DNA of 64,000 nucleotides, taken from NCBI GenBank assembly GCA_030435675.1, contig CM059622.1, forward strand, positions 1,240,001 to 1,304,000, given 5' to 3'. The DNA is from Steinernema hermaphroditum. Its lineage: Eukaryota; Nematoda; Chromadorea; Rhabditida; Steinernematidae. Below the pieces are notes generated by a model, which worked only from the letters and a program-made list of their open reading frames with translations, was not told the DNA's origin and did no database searches. Positions 1 through 13,000 of this stretch are shown here, in pieces (the stretch's first letter is position 1; the number at the start of each line of letters is the position of its first letter). Both the position numbers and the translations under genes were made by a program.

Positions 1-25
1 CTGAAATATTCCGATTTCCGTCGAA

Positions 26-3000
26 ATGTCTCTCCGGGCAGCGCGATGCCTCTCCCTCGCCATGGCCATCGCCACGCTGCTCATCTCGCTGTGCACCGGT
101 TCCCGCTACCGTAACGCCGTCCCGTCGCTGCACGACAATCCGGCCTACACGGACGAACAGAAACTCCTCTACCACTTGCTCAGGCAGTATGAGAAAGCTG
201 TTAGACCCGTCAGGAACGCTTCCCACACGATTACGGTTAAGCTCGGGATGACGATGACAAACATCTTCGACATGGTAAGTTGTTCTGATAGGCGATATAT
301 CTCAGCTATGGTCAAGGGATAATGTACCTGAGATGTACCTAAAGTACTTTCCATATGAGTCGTTGTCTGGATTATTTTTCCGCTATGGATTCGGTAACCA
401 CTTAAGAATTTTGATGTCGTATCACCTAAGATTGGACATCGCATTTGACTGACTTTAGTTGGTTTTCCCTGACCCTTGGCTCCCTGCCTGTCGCCTAAAG
501 ACCTAGATTCTAAAGAGTCTTCTAAACAGGGTCCAAAGCGAAGCGAGAAACTCATCAATAAGGCTCTTAGGCTCTCCTCCTCAGAGAAAATCGGTTAAGG
601 CTCTCCTCCTCAGAGAAAAACATTACAGGAAGATCGAACTATCGCTAGCAAACCTTCCGGTAGCATCTCGATTCTCAAAACTCAAATTTATAGATTCTGT
701 CCAGATGCTCTTGGCTGGATACTCCACCTTAGACTGATGTACTTTTTACACAGGTGAACGCTAAAAACGCGGAAATGCCCACACTAGCTACCTCCTTTCT
801 CTTTCTCCTTGTTTCGTCGCTAATCGCCTTTTTCGTTCTTTCACTCAAGTAGCCAATCCCGTCAAACTGACTTCTTTTCATTGATCCCTTTAAGACTACA
901 TCGACCAGGCCCTAAGACCACAGACCACGCCACAAAATCGCTTTTTTCAGGACGAAAAGAACCAAGTGCTCACCATCAACGTCTGGCTCGACCAGGTACG
1001 GAAACGTTTTGCGCACAAATCGCCGCGGGTGTTCTTCGGAATTGTTGTGACGAATAATGACTTTAGGAATGGAAGGACGAGTTGCTGCGGTGGGACCCGA
1101 AGGAGTTTGGGGGGATCGAGTCGATTCGAATTCCATGCGATCTCATCTGGCTGCCTGATATCGTTCTTTATAATAAGTAAGTGCAAGGGGTACAGTAAGG
1201 GGGCTTTTTTGGACAGCCTCTCTATTACAGTGCCGATGACTACACCGAAGGTTACATGCGTTCGCGCGCCATGGTCTTCTTCGACGGCACTGTATTCTGG
1301 CCTCCTCCAACTCAGCTTCGGAGCACGTGCAAGATAGATGTCACCTATTTCCCGTTCGATAGTCAGCGATGTTCCCTTAAATTCGGGTCCTGGACCTATC
1401 ATGGTAAACTGTCTACCTCCTATGGGTGGGTCTTGAGACGAAGACTTGATTCAGGGTTCCAAGTAGACATAACGAACAGGAGCGACAACGTCGATCTAAG
1501 CAACTACGTCGTTTCTGGAGAGTTCGAGCTGGTTAGGGTCCACCAGAAGAGGAGGGTGGTCAAGTACACGTGTTGCCCTGAGCCCTACCCGGATGTGACC
1601 TTCTTCATCCATATCAGGAGAAAGGTGGGTTTTACATCCAATAACGTGACCTGCCGCAGAAAGCCACAGGGTGGTTATTCAATCAAAACAACTACCATAT
1701 AAGGCAGAAATTAACGTCTAGACTACTGGCCGAGTGGTCTAGTGGTACGATGCCTGCTTCGGGTGCAGGAGGTCCCGGGTTCAAACCCCGGCTCGGCCCA
1801 TAGTTTTTCTCGTTTTTTTTCTCATCACCATATTACCGTTTTAGACTCTCTACTACCTCTACAACGTCGTCTTCCCGTGTATGATGATGTCCGTCCTCAC
1901 TCTGCTCGGTAAGATAACCTACCGTAATCTATCAAAACTGCTCAATTCAGTGTTCTTTCTTCCTCCGGATTCTGGCGAAAAGATTGCTCTGGGAATCACT
2001 GTTCTGCTCGCGTTTTCGGTAAGTATCCTGGGAAATTATGCACAAAACAGCTGGGTCGTATCTAAGACCACACACAGCGCTTTTCTAAAATTCGGCCACG
2101 ATCTGCATTCACTGTTTAGGTGTTCGTGCTTGCCATAGCGGAGAAGATGCCCGAAACGAGCGACTCGATGCCGCTCATCGGCATCTACCTTACCGTAGTC
2201 ATGAGCATGACGTCCGTCTCCGTTGTCATGACCGTAATGGTCCTCAACTTCCACCACCGGGGGCCTTTCAACAAGCCCGTCCCCGACTGGGTCCGCGTCT
2301 ACATCCTCGACAAGCTCCGTCGCATCCTCTACATGAAACTACCGTATACCGGCTACGGCGACTCAGTAACGTCGGCCATCTCCGCGACGGGTCTCATGCG
2401 GAAGATGAGTATGCGCCTCGCCATAGACGACATGCTGGCGGGCGACGTGTTCGGCAACAGCGATGCGGGTGGCCCTCACAGCAACGACTCTACCGTAACC
2501 TATGGGCACAATCATACGAATCACGTTGGGAATAATCACTACATGGCGTTGTCGAATAATAACTATCAGCCACCGGAGGAGGATCTGCTGAATCATCAGT
2601 TGATAGACGAGACGGCCATAGACGGACATGGAAAGACTGTGCAGCCGAGGAAGAGGAAAAGGCGATCGAAGGAGCTTAACTTGAGGCTATTTAGGACGTT
2701 AGAGGTGGGTAAATGTCAGTATCGTGGGAAATAAGGCAGGAAAAACTATGGGCCGAGCCGGGGTTTGAACCCGGGACCTCCTGCACCCGAAGCAGGCATC
2801 GTACCACTAGACCACTCGGCCAACTGTATCAATAGTATATTCTGCCATATAGGCAAGTCTCAAATGGGTAGCAAGACGTGTACTCTGTGGTCTAGTGGTA
2901 AGTGGTTAGCGCAGAGTGCAGCAGGCCACGGGTTCGAATCCCAGAACAGCCTGTTTTTTTTATTAATGTCTTTACTCACTTCTTCAGATGCTCATCAAAC

Positions 3001-3197
3001 GACAAGAAATCGAAGACCAATCGAACGCTCTAGCCAACGAATGGCGCCAAGTGGCGCAAGTCATCGACCGGCTCCTCTTCTGGATCTTCCTCGTGGCTAC
3101 CGTATTCATCACCCTTCTCCTTCTCATAATCATCCCTACCGTACATCGCGCCATGGAATCGGACGAATTCGACGAGTCGCAGTTCGGCAATCACTGA
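26..3197 (+). CDS. nicotinic acetylcholine receptor alpha-type subunit (cys-loop ligand-gated cation channel)
   Basis: Nine exons join in frame to 557 aa: 26-274, 951-995, 1067-1176, 1231-1403, 1455-1624, 1845-1908, 1951-2018, 2120-2704, 2988-3197. The product would sit in the plasma membrane as one subunit of a pentameric acetylcholine-gated channel. A hydrophobic N-terminus (about residues 8-24) looks like a signal peptide. The cys-loop is C168 to C182 with 13 residues between. Vicinal cysteines C232-C233 in YTCC mark an alpha-type subunit. TM1 begins [11 protein letters not shown]; the GEK motif precedes TM2, as in cation-selective members; TM3 and a long His/Asn-rich cytoplasmic loop follow; TM4 lies near residues 516-540. 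The family resembles alpha7/ACR-type subunits, but I cannot assign an ortholog. A tRNA-Pro gene lies in intron 5 and another, antisense, in intron 8. The start is the first ATG before the signal-like segment; an upstream exon outside the window is possible. Confidence 0.9.
1728..1799 (+). tRNA. tRNA-Pro (anticodon CGG)
   Basis: The 72-nt cloverleaf has a perfect 7-bp acceptor (GGCCGAG with CTCGGCC), a D-arm, anticodon stem CCTGC/GCAGG with loop TTCGGGT, and a T-arm around GGTTCAAACC. The anticodon is CGG. It lies inside intron 5 of the receptor gene, same strand. Nearly identical copies occur at 2750-2821 (minus) and 24139-24210. Confidence 0.93.
2750..2821 (-). tRNA. tRNA-Pro (anticodon CGG)
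   Basis: This is the reverse complement of the copy at 1728, with the same acceptor pairing and the same TTCGGGT anticodon loop. It lies antisense inside intron 8 of the receptor gene, about 1 kb from the sense copy. Confidence 0.93.
2881..2952 (+). pseudogene. tRNA-like relic
   Basis: An A-box-like GTGGTCTAGTGGT and a B-box-like GGGTTCGAATCCC are spaced as in a tRNA, but the acceptor ends do not pair and no sound anticodon stem forms. It sits in the same intron as the antisense tRNA-Pro, so it may be a decayed tRNA copy. Confidence 0.45.
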
Positions 3198-3269
3198 AAG
3201 TCCACCCCGTTTTGCTCAAATCCTGTATATTGACTCATAAAATCTCAACAATCTGCACACACATAGACA

Positions 3270-5495
3270 CTATCTGGACATCTGGGAGTTGGCCCGGGTC
3301 CAGTCGCTGCTCGTCTTCGACATCGCCGGCGAGTTGCGGACGGTCGAGGCGGCGCCGGAGCCCGAGTGGTAGCCGCTGGAGTGGAGCTGGCTCAGCTGGC
3401 GCGCCCACTGTTCTCCACCGCTGACGGGACTGTGGGGGAGGTTGGAGCAGCTTTCCGGGGAGAGGGGGACGGAGTTGACGTCTGTGTGAACGCTGCTGTT
3501 GAAGCTAGTGTTCTGGAGAGGATGAGGTAGTAGGAGAGATGGAAGACGTTATTACTTACCTCAATCATGGTCACATCGCAGGACTCCATCGGATTCCTGT
3601 GCACAAGAATGCTCGTGTTCGGGTCGACGAACTCATGTGGAAGCACAAACATCGGTTTCTGCGGGGCCACTGGCTGCTGCGGGTAGCGATGAGTCATCAT
3701 GTTAGTCCTCTGCACGTTTCCAAACGTCGACTTATTGACGATTCTTTTGGCCAAATTGGCCAACTCCTCGTTCGGATTTTGGCACACTTGAAGTACTGCC
3801 GGGCTGGTTTTGACGGCCTGGGCAGTGCTGTGATCGGCGTCGGCCAAGAAGTTCAGTATTCTAAGGGATCGTTTGATGATCTCCTCTGAATCCGTCTTCC
3901 CCAAGGTGTTCAAGACGTTCTTGACGATGCCCAGGCTTAGGATGTGGGCGCAGTATTGGCTGTAGTTCGTCCGAAGGAATTCTAGAAAAGGATGGCATAA
4001 AAAGGCATTTGAACAGGGCACCTACTCCCCAAATTCTCCAATATTCCCACAGCGATCTTGGCGACGTTCATCTTGGGATTGACTAGCTCGGAGCAGAGCT
4101 TCATGAACTCCTCGTTCTCGACGATTTCTTTGCGGTTCTCATTCGAGTGAGAGGAGAGGTTGAAGACGGCGCTCAGAGTCGCCGACAGACAGCGCGCGTC
4201 TTTCTCTTGGAAGGAGCGGATGGAGGCGTAGCAGAGGGAGGCGATGGTGGAGGAGAGGACTGTCTGCATTTGGGCATCTACTTGCCAGGAGAGGTTGCGG
4301 AGAAGCGAGGCGTAGTACTGAAAGAGAGGAAGGTGTTGGAAAGGGTAGGGAAGGAACCGATGTCCCTTAGTTCATGGTGTCCTATCATCGTAGAATTAAC
4401 AGGTCTGATCAGTACAAAGTCCATAGTGTCCTGTTATCATGGATTCAAGAGGTCTGGTATGTACAAAATCTGCTAAACTAACCTAATAGAGAACAGCTGA
4501 AAAGTAAATCGGACTCGACCGATGTGCCCTATCCTATCATTATAGAGGGCCACTACAAAAGCCATGGTAAACTAATGGAAAGGTTCCCTTATTGGTCCTT
4601 CAGATCTTCATCTTTAAGACACCTTTGCGATGACCACGATTCACCGTCTGTTGCGTCACTATTCAATGACTTAATAGTCGCGCGGTTCCTATGCACGACA
4701 GAGGCTATTCAAGGTCGAACTATTCGGAGGGTCATTTAAAATGGATGGGCGCCTCTAGGGTCTTTATGTCTCATGGGAGCAATGGGGCAAAGGGCTTGAT
4801 TCTACAAACCTAGAAGCACGTCTGACTTCTACTAGAACATGTTCCTTTTGGGGAATCCCTAATCTTATTCACCGTTCTTAACTATAAGGGACTTTTCGTC
4901 CCGTGCTCACCAGCGTCAAATTCTCGACATTTCCTTTGGGAGAGTTGATGATCTGCACAGCAGTGGCGATGAATCGGCCCTCGATACACAGCTTCCTCTT
5001 TATGTCCAGCGATCCGTAGGTCAAATCGATCAGAATCTTCGCCACCAACTTTCTGGCTTCTCCGTGTTCCTTCATCGTCTTTGCCTCTTCCTTACTCTTC
5101 TCTTCATCTTCTCCATCTTCCTGTTTCTTATAGACTCTGTCGAGGCCGTACTTTCCCACATCGCTCACAACCAGCTGTCTCAAGAGGTTCACAACGCCTA
5201 AAAGGGACTATTTTTCGGAGTTCGCCCGACTGGCCAACGCACCTAGATGACAGAAAGCGTCGCGATAAGAAGGACTATTAGAGTTTTTGAAGAGTTTCTC
5301 TAAGAGCTTCTTGATGTCGACGATGTTGTCCACCTCCTTGACATTCACGGCCTTCCTCAGCCCCACGGCGATGGGAATGGCGCTGATGAAAGCGTCTCGT
5401 TTGTCGGCGGGCAGCTGCTGGAGGAGTGCCGGCAGATCGGCGGCTTCGGGCCCCGACTGGAAGACGGCGGAAGCGATTCGACTTTGAATGGACAT
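3270..5495 (-). CDS. apr-1: APC/APR-1-like armadillo-repeat protein
   Basis: Five exons in transcript order join in frame to 498 aa: 5495-5243, 5197-4911, 4317-4026, 3981-3560, 3512-3270. The middle shows the APC armadillo signature: ILIDLTYG, then LLRNLSW, SAVFNLSSHSNENR, and VGILENLGKF. These match the order of APC armadillo repeats LTNLTFG, LRNLSW and LWNLSAHC. APC-family proteins act in the beta-catenin destruction complex and in Wnt and cytoskeletal signalling. A charged Glu/Lys-rich insert lies near residue 110. The C-terminal 80 residues are Ser-rich with SGYHSGSG. The protein is far shorter than vertebrate APC; I see no 15- or 20-residue beta-catenin repeats and no clear SAMP motif. 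The symbol is given by family resemblance. The start ATG is plausible, but an upstream exon cannot be excluded. Confidence 0.78.
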
Positions 5496-5669
5496 GGCGC
5501 GACGAATGGCAAATTTCCGAATGACCGCCGTCGTCGCATCGTCTTCGAAAAAGGGCGCGCATCGGTGCGACTTTGAAGTCGCCGATCAATCGATAGTGCG
5601 AGCAAATAAACCGTGCCCTGCGCGAGTGACCTTCGGATTGCATGGGACGGTAGTGGTCAGTTTGGTCAT

Positions 5670-5741
5670 GGCTGAGTGGTCTAGTGGTATGATTCTCGCT
5701 TCGGGTGCGAGAGGTCCCGGTTTCGATCACCGGCTCAGCCC
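5670..5741 (+). tRNA. tRNA-Pro (anticodon CGG), second sequence class
   Basis: The acceptor GGCTGAG pairs with CTCAGCC, and the anticodon stem TCTCGC/GCGAGA encloses loop TTCGGGT. The T-arm reads GGTTTCGATCACC, which differs from the class at 1728. The copy at 6402 is identical in its body. Confidence 0.88.
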
Positions 5742-5984
5742 AACTTTTTCTTTGAAGGGAATGTGAGAAATTTTGGCATTGCTACGATTTGAGATGTTTC
5801 AGAGAGATGAAAACACATGCCGTAATGGAACACATGCCGCAATACCGTAATAGCCGCTGTAAAGGCCAAAGATCACTGGAAGAGAAAGCAAGGCTAGTTT
5901 AGAGATCCAACTAGAAAGCCAGTTTAAGTGATAGAAAATGCAAAAAAAGGTCGTGATAAAGAAATAAAAAAAATAAAAAACTTT

Positions 5985-6056
5985 TGACCCCGACGTGATT
6001 CGAACACGCAACCTTCTGATCTGGAGTCAGACGCGCTACCGTTGCGCCACGGAGTC
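5985..6056 (-). tRNA. tRNA-Trp (anticodon CCA)
   Basis: On the minus strand the acceptor GACTCCG pairs with CGGGGTC (one wobble), the anticodon stem TCTGA/TCAGA encloses loop CTCCAGA, and the T-loop is TTCGAAT. It lies about 240 bp from a tRNA-Pro, an arrangement repeated in altered orientation at 6402-6702. Confidence 0.88.
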
Positions 6057-6401
6057 GTGTGCATCATGGCCAGACAAATAGATGATAAGATGGTGGGTCG
6101 ACTCATGCATTATCGATGTCTGTTTCTATAATTCTATTGCGTTTTTTTATCGAAAAACGCAATAGAATTATCTTAACTAACGTCTAATGTCTATTGTCTT
6201 TGGAAGGGAAGATGAAAACAGTCGAATAAGGGATAAGAGGGCTACGGTAATGTCCAAGAACCTTATGGATTGACCTGTTTCCTTTAACCTAGTTAAAGAT
6301 GATTGAAAAATTTCGGATAAAATGCCGGAGTAAATCAGCTTAAGACCCATCGAAACTATGAATCTCAATTCACAAACAGAGCCACTCAGCGGCCAAAACG
6401 T

Positions 6402-6473
6402 GGCTGAGTGGTCTAGTGGTATGATTCTCGCTTCGGGTGCGAGAGGTCCCGGTTTCGATCACCGGCTCAGCCC
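6402..6473 (+). tRNA. tRNA-Pro (anticodon CGG), second sequence class
   Basis: Same sequence as the tRNA at 5670, with full acceptor pairing GGCTGAG/CTCAGCC and loop TTCGGGT. The duplicated GTGGCTGAGTGG flank shows that the two copies arose from one another. Confidence 0.88.
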
Positions 6474-6630
6474 TGACTTTTTTTGTCCTCTTTACTCTGG
6501 TCATTCGTTTTTTTATCTCTGTTTTTTTTTTATCTCAAGACAACTTAATCTGCAAAAATGGTCGACTAAACAAACTACACATGAGAAGACACGTCACCAC
6601 ATGGTCGATAGTCCTGGTCGAGCTGGATGT

Positions 6631-6702
6631 GACTTCGTGGCGCAACGGTAGCCTGTCTGACTCCAGATCAGAAGGTTGCCTGTTCGAATCACATCGGGGT
6701 CA
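6631..6702 (+). pseudogene. tRNA-Trp copy, probably decayed
   Basis: It keeps the CTCCAGA anticodon loop and CCA anticodon of the copy at 5985 (minus), but has GCCTG facing CACAT in the T-stem, giving two mismatches, and changes in the D-arm. It is likely a pseudogene or a weakly functional gene. Confidence 0.6.
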
Positions 6703-9700
6703 GACATTTTTGTCCTCTTTTTCCGACCATATTACTCTTTTCCACTTCCACAGAAGATGATCTGATAATTTACATTCATCATTCTGTTCCTGATGTCCAA
6801 ATGCCCTAATAGGGAATCTACCTTTTCCCAAATATGTCCTTTCCACCGAACGTAGAAGAAGCGCGTGACTTAGGGTCATTAATTTGCAAATGACGTCTTT
6901 TCATGCCATCTTCCACTTGTTAGGCAATTTCCGCTGTTTTCGCGCGCTCTCGCCATTGTGTTCGAGCTGTTATTGGAAACTCATTAGACTCATTTTCTGC
7001 GTAAAGCGTTGTTTGCCATCTGGAGGTCTGTCATTGTGCCTGAACGTATGGTTATCTCGTTGAATGTCTATCGTTGTTAGTGTTTCAGGGTAACCGTCGA
7101 CTGCAGACTTGTTTTCTTCACAGATTCATGACATTCATATATATCGTCTTATGTCTTCGGATATCTTTTTGGGACTGTTTGCAGTTGACTACCACCACTG
7201 AAAAGTGAGCCACTCAACGTGTCCTACGCCAGTGGAACTTGCACTTGATGCCTTACCACTTGATGTTCTTTCTTACCCTGGGACTCTAGGGTTGGCATTC
7301 GAGTCGAAAAACGCCGAATCATCGCGTCGGGTCGAAAAAGGCGACTCGTAGTGCCAACCCTACCTGAGATCCCTAGGGTGGCATTTCGGGTCGGGTTTTC
7401 GGGTCGAGTACCTGGACAGCTCTGCCAGGGAACCACTCAAAGTGTCCATCGGGCTAAAACTTTAGCGATTAACAGATATAACCAGCAAATCCAAGAAAGC
7501 TTAACTGCCGATCAGGGAGCAGGAGATGGATTGGGCAACGCTTGGACGGCTTAGACTGCTCCTTTATTTGTCGCTGATGGTGTTCGAACAAGTCTTTTAT
7601 ATCGAACTTCAACTCAATATTCGAATCGCTCAACGTTGTAACATATTCGCATATTGTCTCCTATTCGGATCCAATCGGAGTCCTTGATTAAATTGAGTCC
7701 TCAATGACTGATTCCGACTGATTTGTTGACTCCGACTGAGATTGGATTCAGACCTTAGGTCCTGACACTATTAGACGATGTGCAGGTGCTTATTCTCGAG
7801 TTCGAGTTGAATGGAATCGGAGTCGTTTTTGGTTGAATAGGAGCCCTTGTGCAAATTGACTCGGAGGTCGTTGAGTACTCGACCTGCTGAAGGACTCTAA
7901 ATGTTCAGGCTCCCTGTAACTGGTTAGCTACCTGTCTGTGAGACTAGGTTTCTAAACTTCTTCTATCAACACTCTTTCACTACCTTGGTGAGGGTTAAGG
8001 TTAAGTGAGTGCTAAGCTTTCATTAGGGACAAACAAGCACATACATTCGTAGACATGCTATTCAAGAACCTACAATTCTCTCATCGTGATCTGCAGGTAA
8101 GGCATTTGACCAAAAATGCTCCAGCTCTACTCCAACACCGCCAAACAGCACCCTCTCTCGCCCTTGTGCCAAGACCCCAATCCATCAACCGTCACAAATC
8201 ACCTCAAAAGTACATCGCGCTCGTCACCCAAAGATCCGTGCACGCGAGGCGAACAACAAGCGGAGAAGAAGGAAAACACGAAACGATAAGCCCGCGAACC
8301 GTCTCCTTCTTCTTCTCCGCATTGCGCCAGACGCTCGCTCGGAATCGATCGTTGACACCCGTAAAAAGACCGTTCTCTGCTTGTTATTGTGGCCGCGACG
8401 CCGATCACTTTCTGGGTTCAACTCGTCTCCCTCCGCTACAGCCAGCACCGTCGGTGATCGATGGATCCGCGCACGCGCGCGCGGAAACCCGTCCCCGCTT
8501 CGGGAACACGCCGCTTTCCCCTAATCGCCGCGCGTTTATTAAGTCGCCCCGGGCGCGGCGGAATTGTTTGATTATCGTTTTATTATTTTGTGCGTGGAGA
8601 CTAAAGAGTGTTTTTATTAGTTTTTGCGAGTGTTTTGGAACATACGAGCAAATGAGAGTACTGTAGTTTGGTGCAGGAATGTTTTCGGCGAAGTTGAGTA
8701 AAATCGACCTGGACTTTAGTATGTCTTCAGGGTCTTATTCCGGGAATGTTTAGCCCTAAACTTCGGGCACTTATGACGTTGAAGATGCACTTTGAAATTA
8801 GTGGTTGCGCGGCTGTTTCGTAATGGAAAAATCGATTTGCTAACTGTCGTGTTGCTGTCAACACGGTTAGATTGCTTTCAATTTGCACAACCTGACTACC
8901 GTATTCAAGAGATTGACGTTCCTTTTTGCCATTTACTCTCATCTAGACCCATTTGATCCTTGTTGAATATTTTGGATTGTGGATTTCAATAAGTCAATTT
9001 CTATTGTATATCTCTCGCCATTCACGCCTATGCTCAGACTCAGGATTAATACGAGTAGACTCGACCCCTACTAGGAGATCGCTTTATATATTGAGGGCAA
9101 TTGAGGTTGTTCATGAAGAGATCCCACATGCCCTCTGTCTCTGAATTCCAGTAATCCGAGTCAGAACCGTAAAAAAGAATGATTGTTGACTTAGGAGGGA
9201 GCTTTTCTATGTCCCCTGCCAGGGTTTAACCTGAAATTTCGAGCCGCTGATGGTTACTTATAAGGTTTACCACTGAGTACGATCAATCTGCTTCTCACCA
9301 CGAAGATTCAAGATGAACCCCCCCCCCCCGGGTAGGTATAAAACATGGATGGACGGGAAAACATGGACAGGGTAATTGTGGCGGGACCCAATCCATGGAC
9401 AGCCTGATTTTTTGGTCTGGTGACTGGTGCACTGCTCTTGTAAAGTGTGGCAAATGCTCAAAAAAGAACGGTCCTGAGGGTATCTCCCCTTATTTCTTTG
9501 CCCACATGTCGCCGATTTTCTACAGGTCGTGCAGTCGTCGTTGTGTCAACAACAATTTGTTGTGCTTCGCCTACGGGCCGCAAATATTTTTCCACTGGTC
9601 CTACAACACCTATTAGCGTACAATAAATCAGTGGGAGCCATCTTTCAACTTTCATTCATATATGTTGGTTCTGATTAGATCTTTTTTTCCTTTTTCTCCT

Positions 9701-10016
9701 GATAGTCAGTGGCATATTCCATGTAAGTTTCAGGTGAAAACACCGTCTAGACGCCGAACAGCTTACGATAACCGCTATTTTCGGCTTTTTCAGTTTTCCG
9801 CACTTTTCCAATCGCCTTATGCATTCTTTGTTCGTTGATTGATGACTGAAAATTCGATCCACCGTATTACGCGCCCTTGGGTGTTTATATCAACAAGCCC
9901 CAAATAGGTTGTAATGACTCAGCCCCCTTCCTTCTGTCCTCTGTATTTACTGGACGTTCCTACGAGCCGGACCCTCCATTTCTCCTTCTTCAGAGTCCGC
10001 CCGACGCGTTTTCGCG
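6703..10016. other. gene-free stretch with short repeats
   Basis: No convincing exon chain was seen. A small foldback lies at 7287-7362, opening TAGGGTTGGCA and closing TGCCAACCCT, with pieces of a related GGGTGGCA/TCGGGTCGG sequence just downstream. A C-tract occurs at 9318-9330. Open frames such as the 203-codon one at 8055-8666 lack family resemblance and look like chance. The promoter of the TRPM gene is presumably near the 3' end. Confidence 0.5.
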
Positions 10017-13000
10017 ATGAACGCCGACGGCGTCGTCGCCGACCTCAACCGCTCGGGCTCGATCTCGTCGACGATCCTCTGCTCGGCGCCGCGTAACTCC
10101 CTCTGCGCCGGCTACAGCCACACCGTCGACTCGAGATCGCTGCCCGTTCCTTGGCTGGACGTCAATCCGAGACGGAAAAGGCGCCACTCCGTGGGTGGCC
10201 ACAGGAGCATCTCGATCGCCAGCGGGGCCGTTCGTTTCGCCGACAAGCCGGACCTATTCGCCAGGACGTTGGTGAGTGTTCTTCCCGTATTCAGAAAGGA
10301 GGGAAAAGGTCTGAATCTTGATGATGAAAGTGAAACAAGAAGTTGTCTATGTCCAAAAAATTTGGAATTTGGCGAAGGGTCAGAGCGTTGTGTCAATTCG
10401 ACAAAGACGGAACTTCGGAAGTGTAATCGACGTGCTTTCCGTGCAAAGACCGGTTCCGGTGACGTCTAGATCGGGGGTCGAGCGAAATGAGCTGAGAAGG
10501 AGTGTTTCCGAATTCAGACCGCCAACCTTGAGAACAAATCGTCCACCTCAAAAGCATGAATCATGCTTGACCCTGGATAGAAATCGGGACGATCGTCTGG
10601 CAGATTTATGACATTGGGCCCCGCTAAGAACGATTGAACCCTTAGAAATTATGTTTTTCTACATCACGCATGCCATCCAGGAGCGTTCGGCTCACCAACG
10701 CTTTGAAAATTACAAATTTGTACAGAAACACTCTACGTGGGGTCTCGAATGGGTAGATGGGTGAAATGGAGTGTTGACAGGACGTAGTCAGGGATAGTTT
10801 CGGACATCATGGTCAGCTCAGACAGGAAGCTGTCTGGCTGAAATGAGACTGAAAAAGCATGAGGCATTGAGCATGCTTTGAAGACAAAATCATAAAAACT
10901 ATACGTGAAGCGGCTAATGTCAGAACTAAAACGAATCCTTAAGATTCATCTGTATGGCTCATTGCAAATGTCTTTCACTCATAGATCGGTCGGGGTCGGT
11001 TCGATGCCGGCCGGTGTCCCTATTCTATTTGCTGTCTGGTTTGATTTGAAGACCCGTGTGGATCTTTTCTTAACTTCTATGTTCATCTCGATTCTAAAGC
11101 AGAAGGAAAATGCTGAGAAGTAACTTGTTTTTGATCCTATTAGATTGGGTTAATTGCTGACACGTTGTATGAGCTTTGATGCCAGTGGTTATGTTGCTAA
11201 AGGTTAGTGCACTAAGTTTTAATGGCCACCTTGCAACGCAAATATAATTTTCTTCGAGATTTGTTCTCATGATTGCTCTCGTTTGCGTAAACAGATCCAA
11301 ATATAGAGCGAAAGCCTGGGGGCATGCGTTGGACTCGCTGTAGGCGGCATTAAGCATTTACGACATCACTCATCGAAAGTAATTGGAAATTCACGTTTCT
11401 TTGTTTTTCCTAAAAGACTCTAATACCAGCTTCATAGAGAAGTTGGAAAATGGCTGGTCTGAATGGTATAGTGGCAGTGAATCGGTTGACACTTAGCTGT
11501 GTGCGTGGCTCATTGCAAAGGCTTTCGATTTGTAGACTTGTCGGTGCGGGTTCGACACCGGCCTGAGTCCCTATTTTGTGTGTTGCCTGAAACCGACCAG
11601 TCAGATCAGATGTTTAAAAAGAAGAAGGTTTTACTGCTTATCTTGACAGATACAATAGGAAAAGTCTATGCGCTGTATATGCAAAAAAACGACATTTCCA
11701 TCTGGCGTAAACACAATCTCATTTCTGTTTTTGGTGGACGATTGAATTTCCGTGTCCACAAGGGCATCCAAGAAACATGAACTGCTCAGAAAGGACATCC
11801 TTCACGAAAAAGGAAATCATTTATGAATTCCACTCTCCTCAACACGATGTTTGTTTTGTTTTCACTCCCCAAATTTGCCACTTTCGCCGCCTAGGCCCTA
11901 AGCGGCGTCCTCCACTTGAACTTCGGATTGTTTGCTGGCCAAACTGCACATGAATGTTTAATGCGTTTCTGGGTCGGGCGAACGCTCCGTGAGTGTTGAT
12001 TTCTTGATTTTGTGGACTTTCTTCAAAAGGCCGCTGAAGTCAGTGGCTAATGATATATAAGATCTTTTGGATTTTTGGTCGAAATGTCAGCAGCCGCCGG
12101 CTCTAAATTATTAAATCTGTTTTTCTACTAAAACACTTACGGAATCTCGAGAACCAATTGAACGTCTCAATTATTGTCGCGGCGAGGCTTCGAAAACAAA
12201 GCGCGTCACTTCGCTTCTTATTCACTTCCGCGCTTTGTTTTTCGTTTATCGCGCGTTATTTCGCCTTTGTCGGCTCGGGAGATTAGTTTATCGGTGAATT
12301 TGTTGGTCACTTATCTTGAGGGTTTCAGGTTAAGAAGATAATGATACGAATGGTGATAGGAATTAATGTCATAAAATAGAATGATTCTGGAACATTTCGA
12401 TTTCGAACCGGGTGTACCGCTAATAGGCTGTTCCGCCGAAAAAATTACTTTAATTGGGTGTCATATTCGTGTTCCGCGTTTCGTTTTTTCGGCGCCTATT
12501 TTGACCCAGAACAAAGGACCTAGAGTGCATGAGCGATAGCCAAAGCTTGGTCGGACTGTAGATGGGATGAACCATAAACAGGGCATAAGACATGGACCTG
12601 GAAAGCGATGGGGATGGGGCACACGAGAAGACCGGGAACAGACGGGCGTGGTGGATGGGTAAAATTGTCCCATTGGAGTGTAGACATAGACTGGGTCAGT
12701 TTCGAACATTATGATCAGCTCAGATCATAGAAGGCTGAATGCATTAAAAGCGGTAATAGTAAACAAAAAACGTTTTTCATGTTGGTGGATCCAACTTTCC
12801 GACTGGTTCCGGTTCATTCCGGTTTCGAACCGGGCACATCCCTAGTAGGACCGTCCCAGTGAAAATGTATCGGCGTTGGACAAGAATGGTCCATCCCCCT
12901 ATGTTCACAGTCCGAAGAATAATGAGTCATCTCCAACTGTTGGCCTCCTTTCTATTTCACAAATTCATTTCTCCTCCTTTCCAACAACATGTTGCCAATT

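Noticed and set aside
8055..8666. 203-codon open frame upstream of TRPM
   Set aside because: No family motif, odd composition and no splice context; its reverse frames are equally open because the DNA is GC-rich here.
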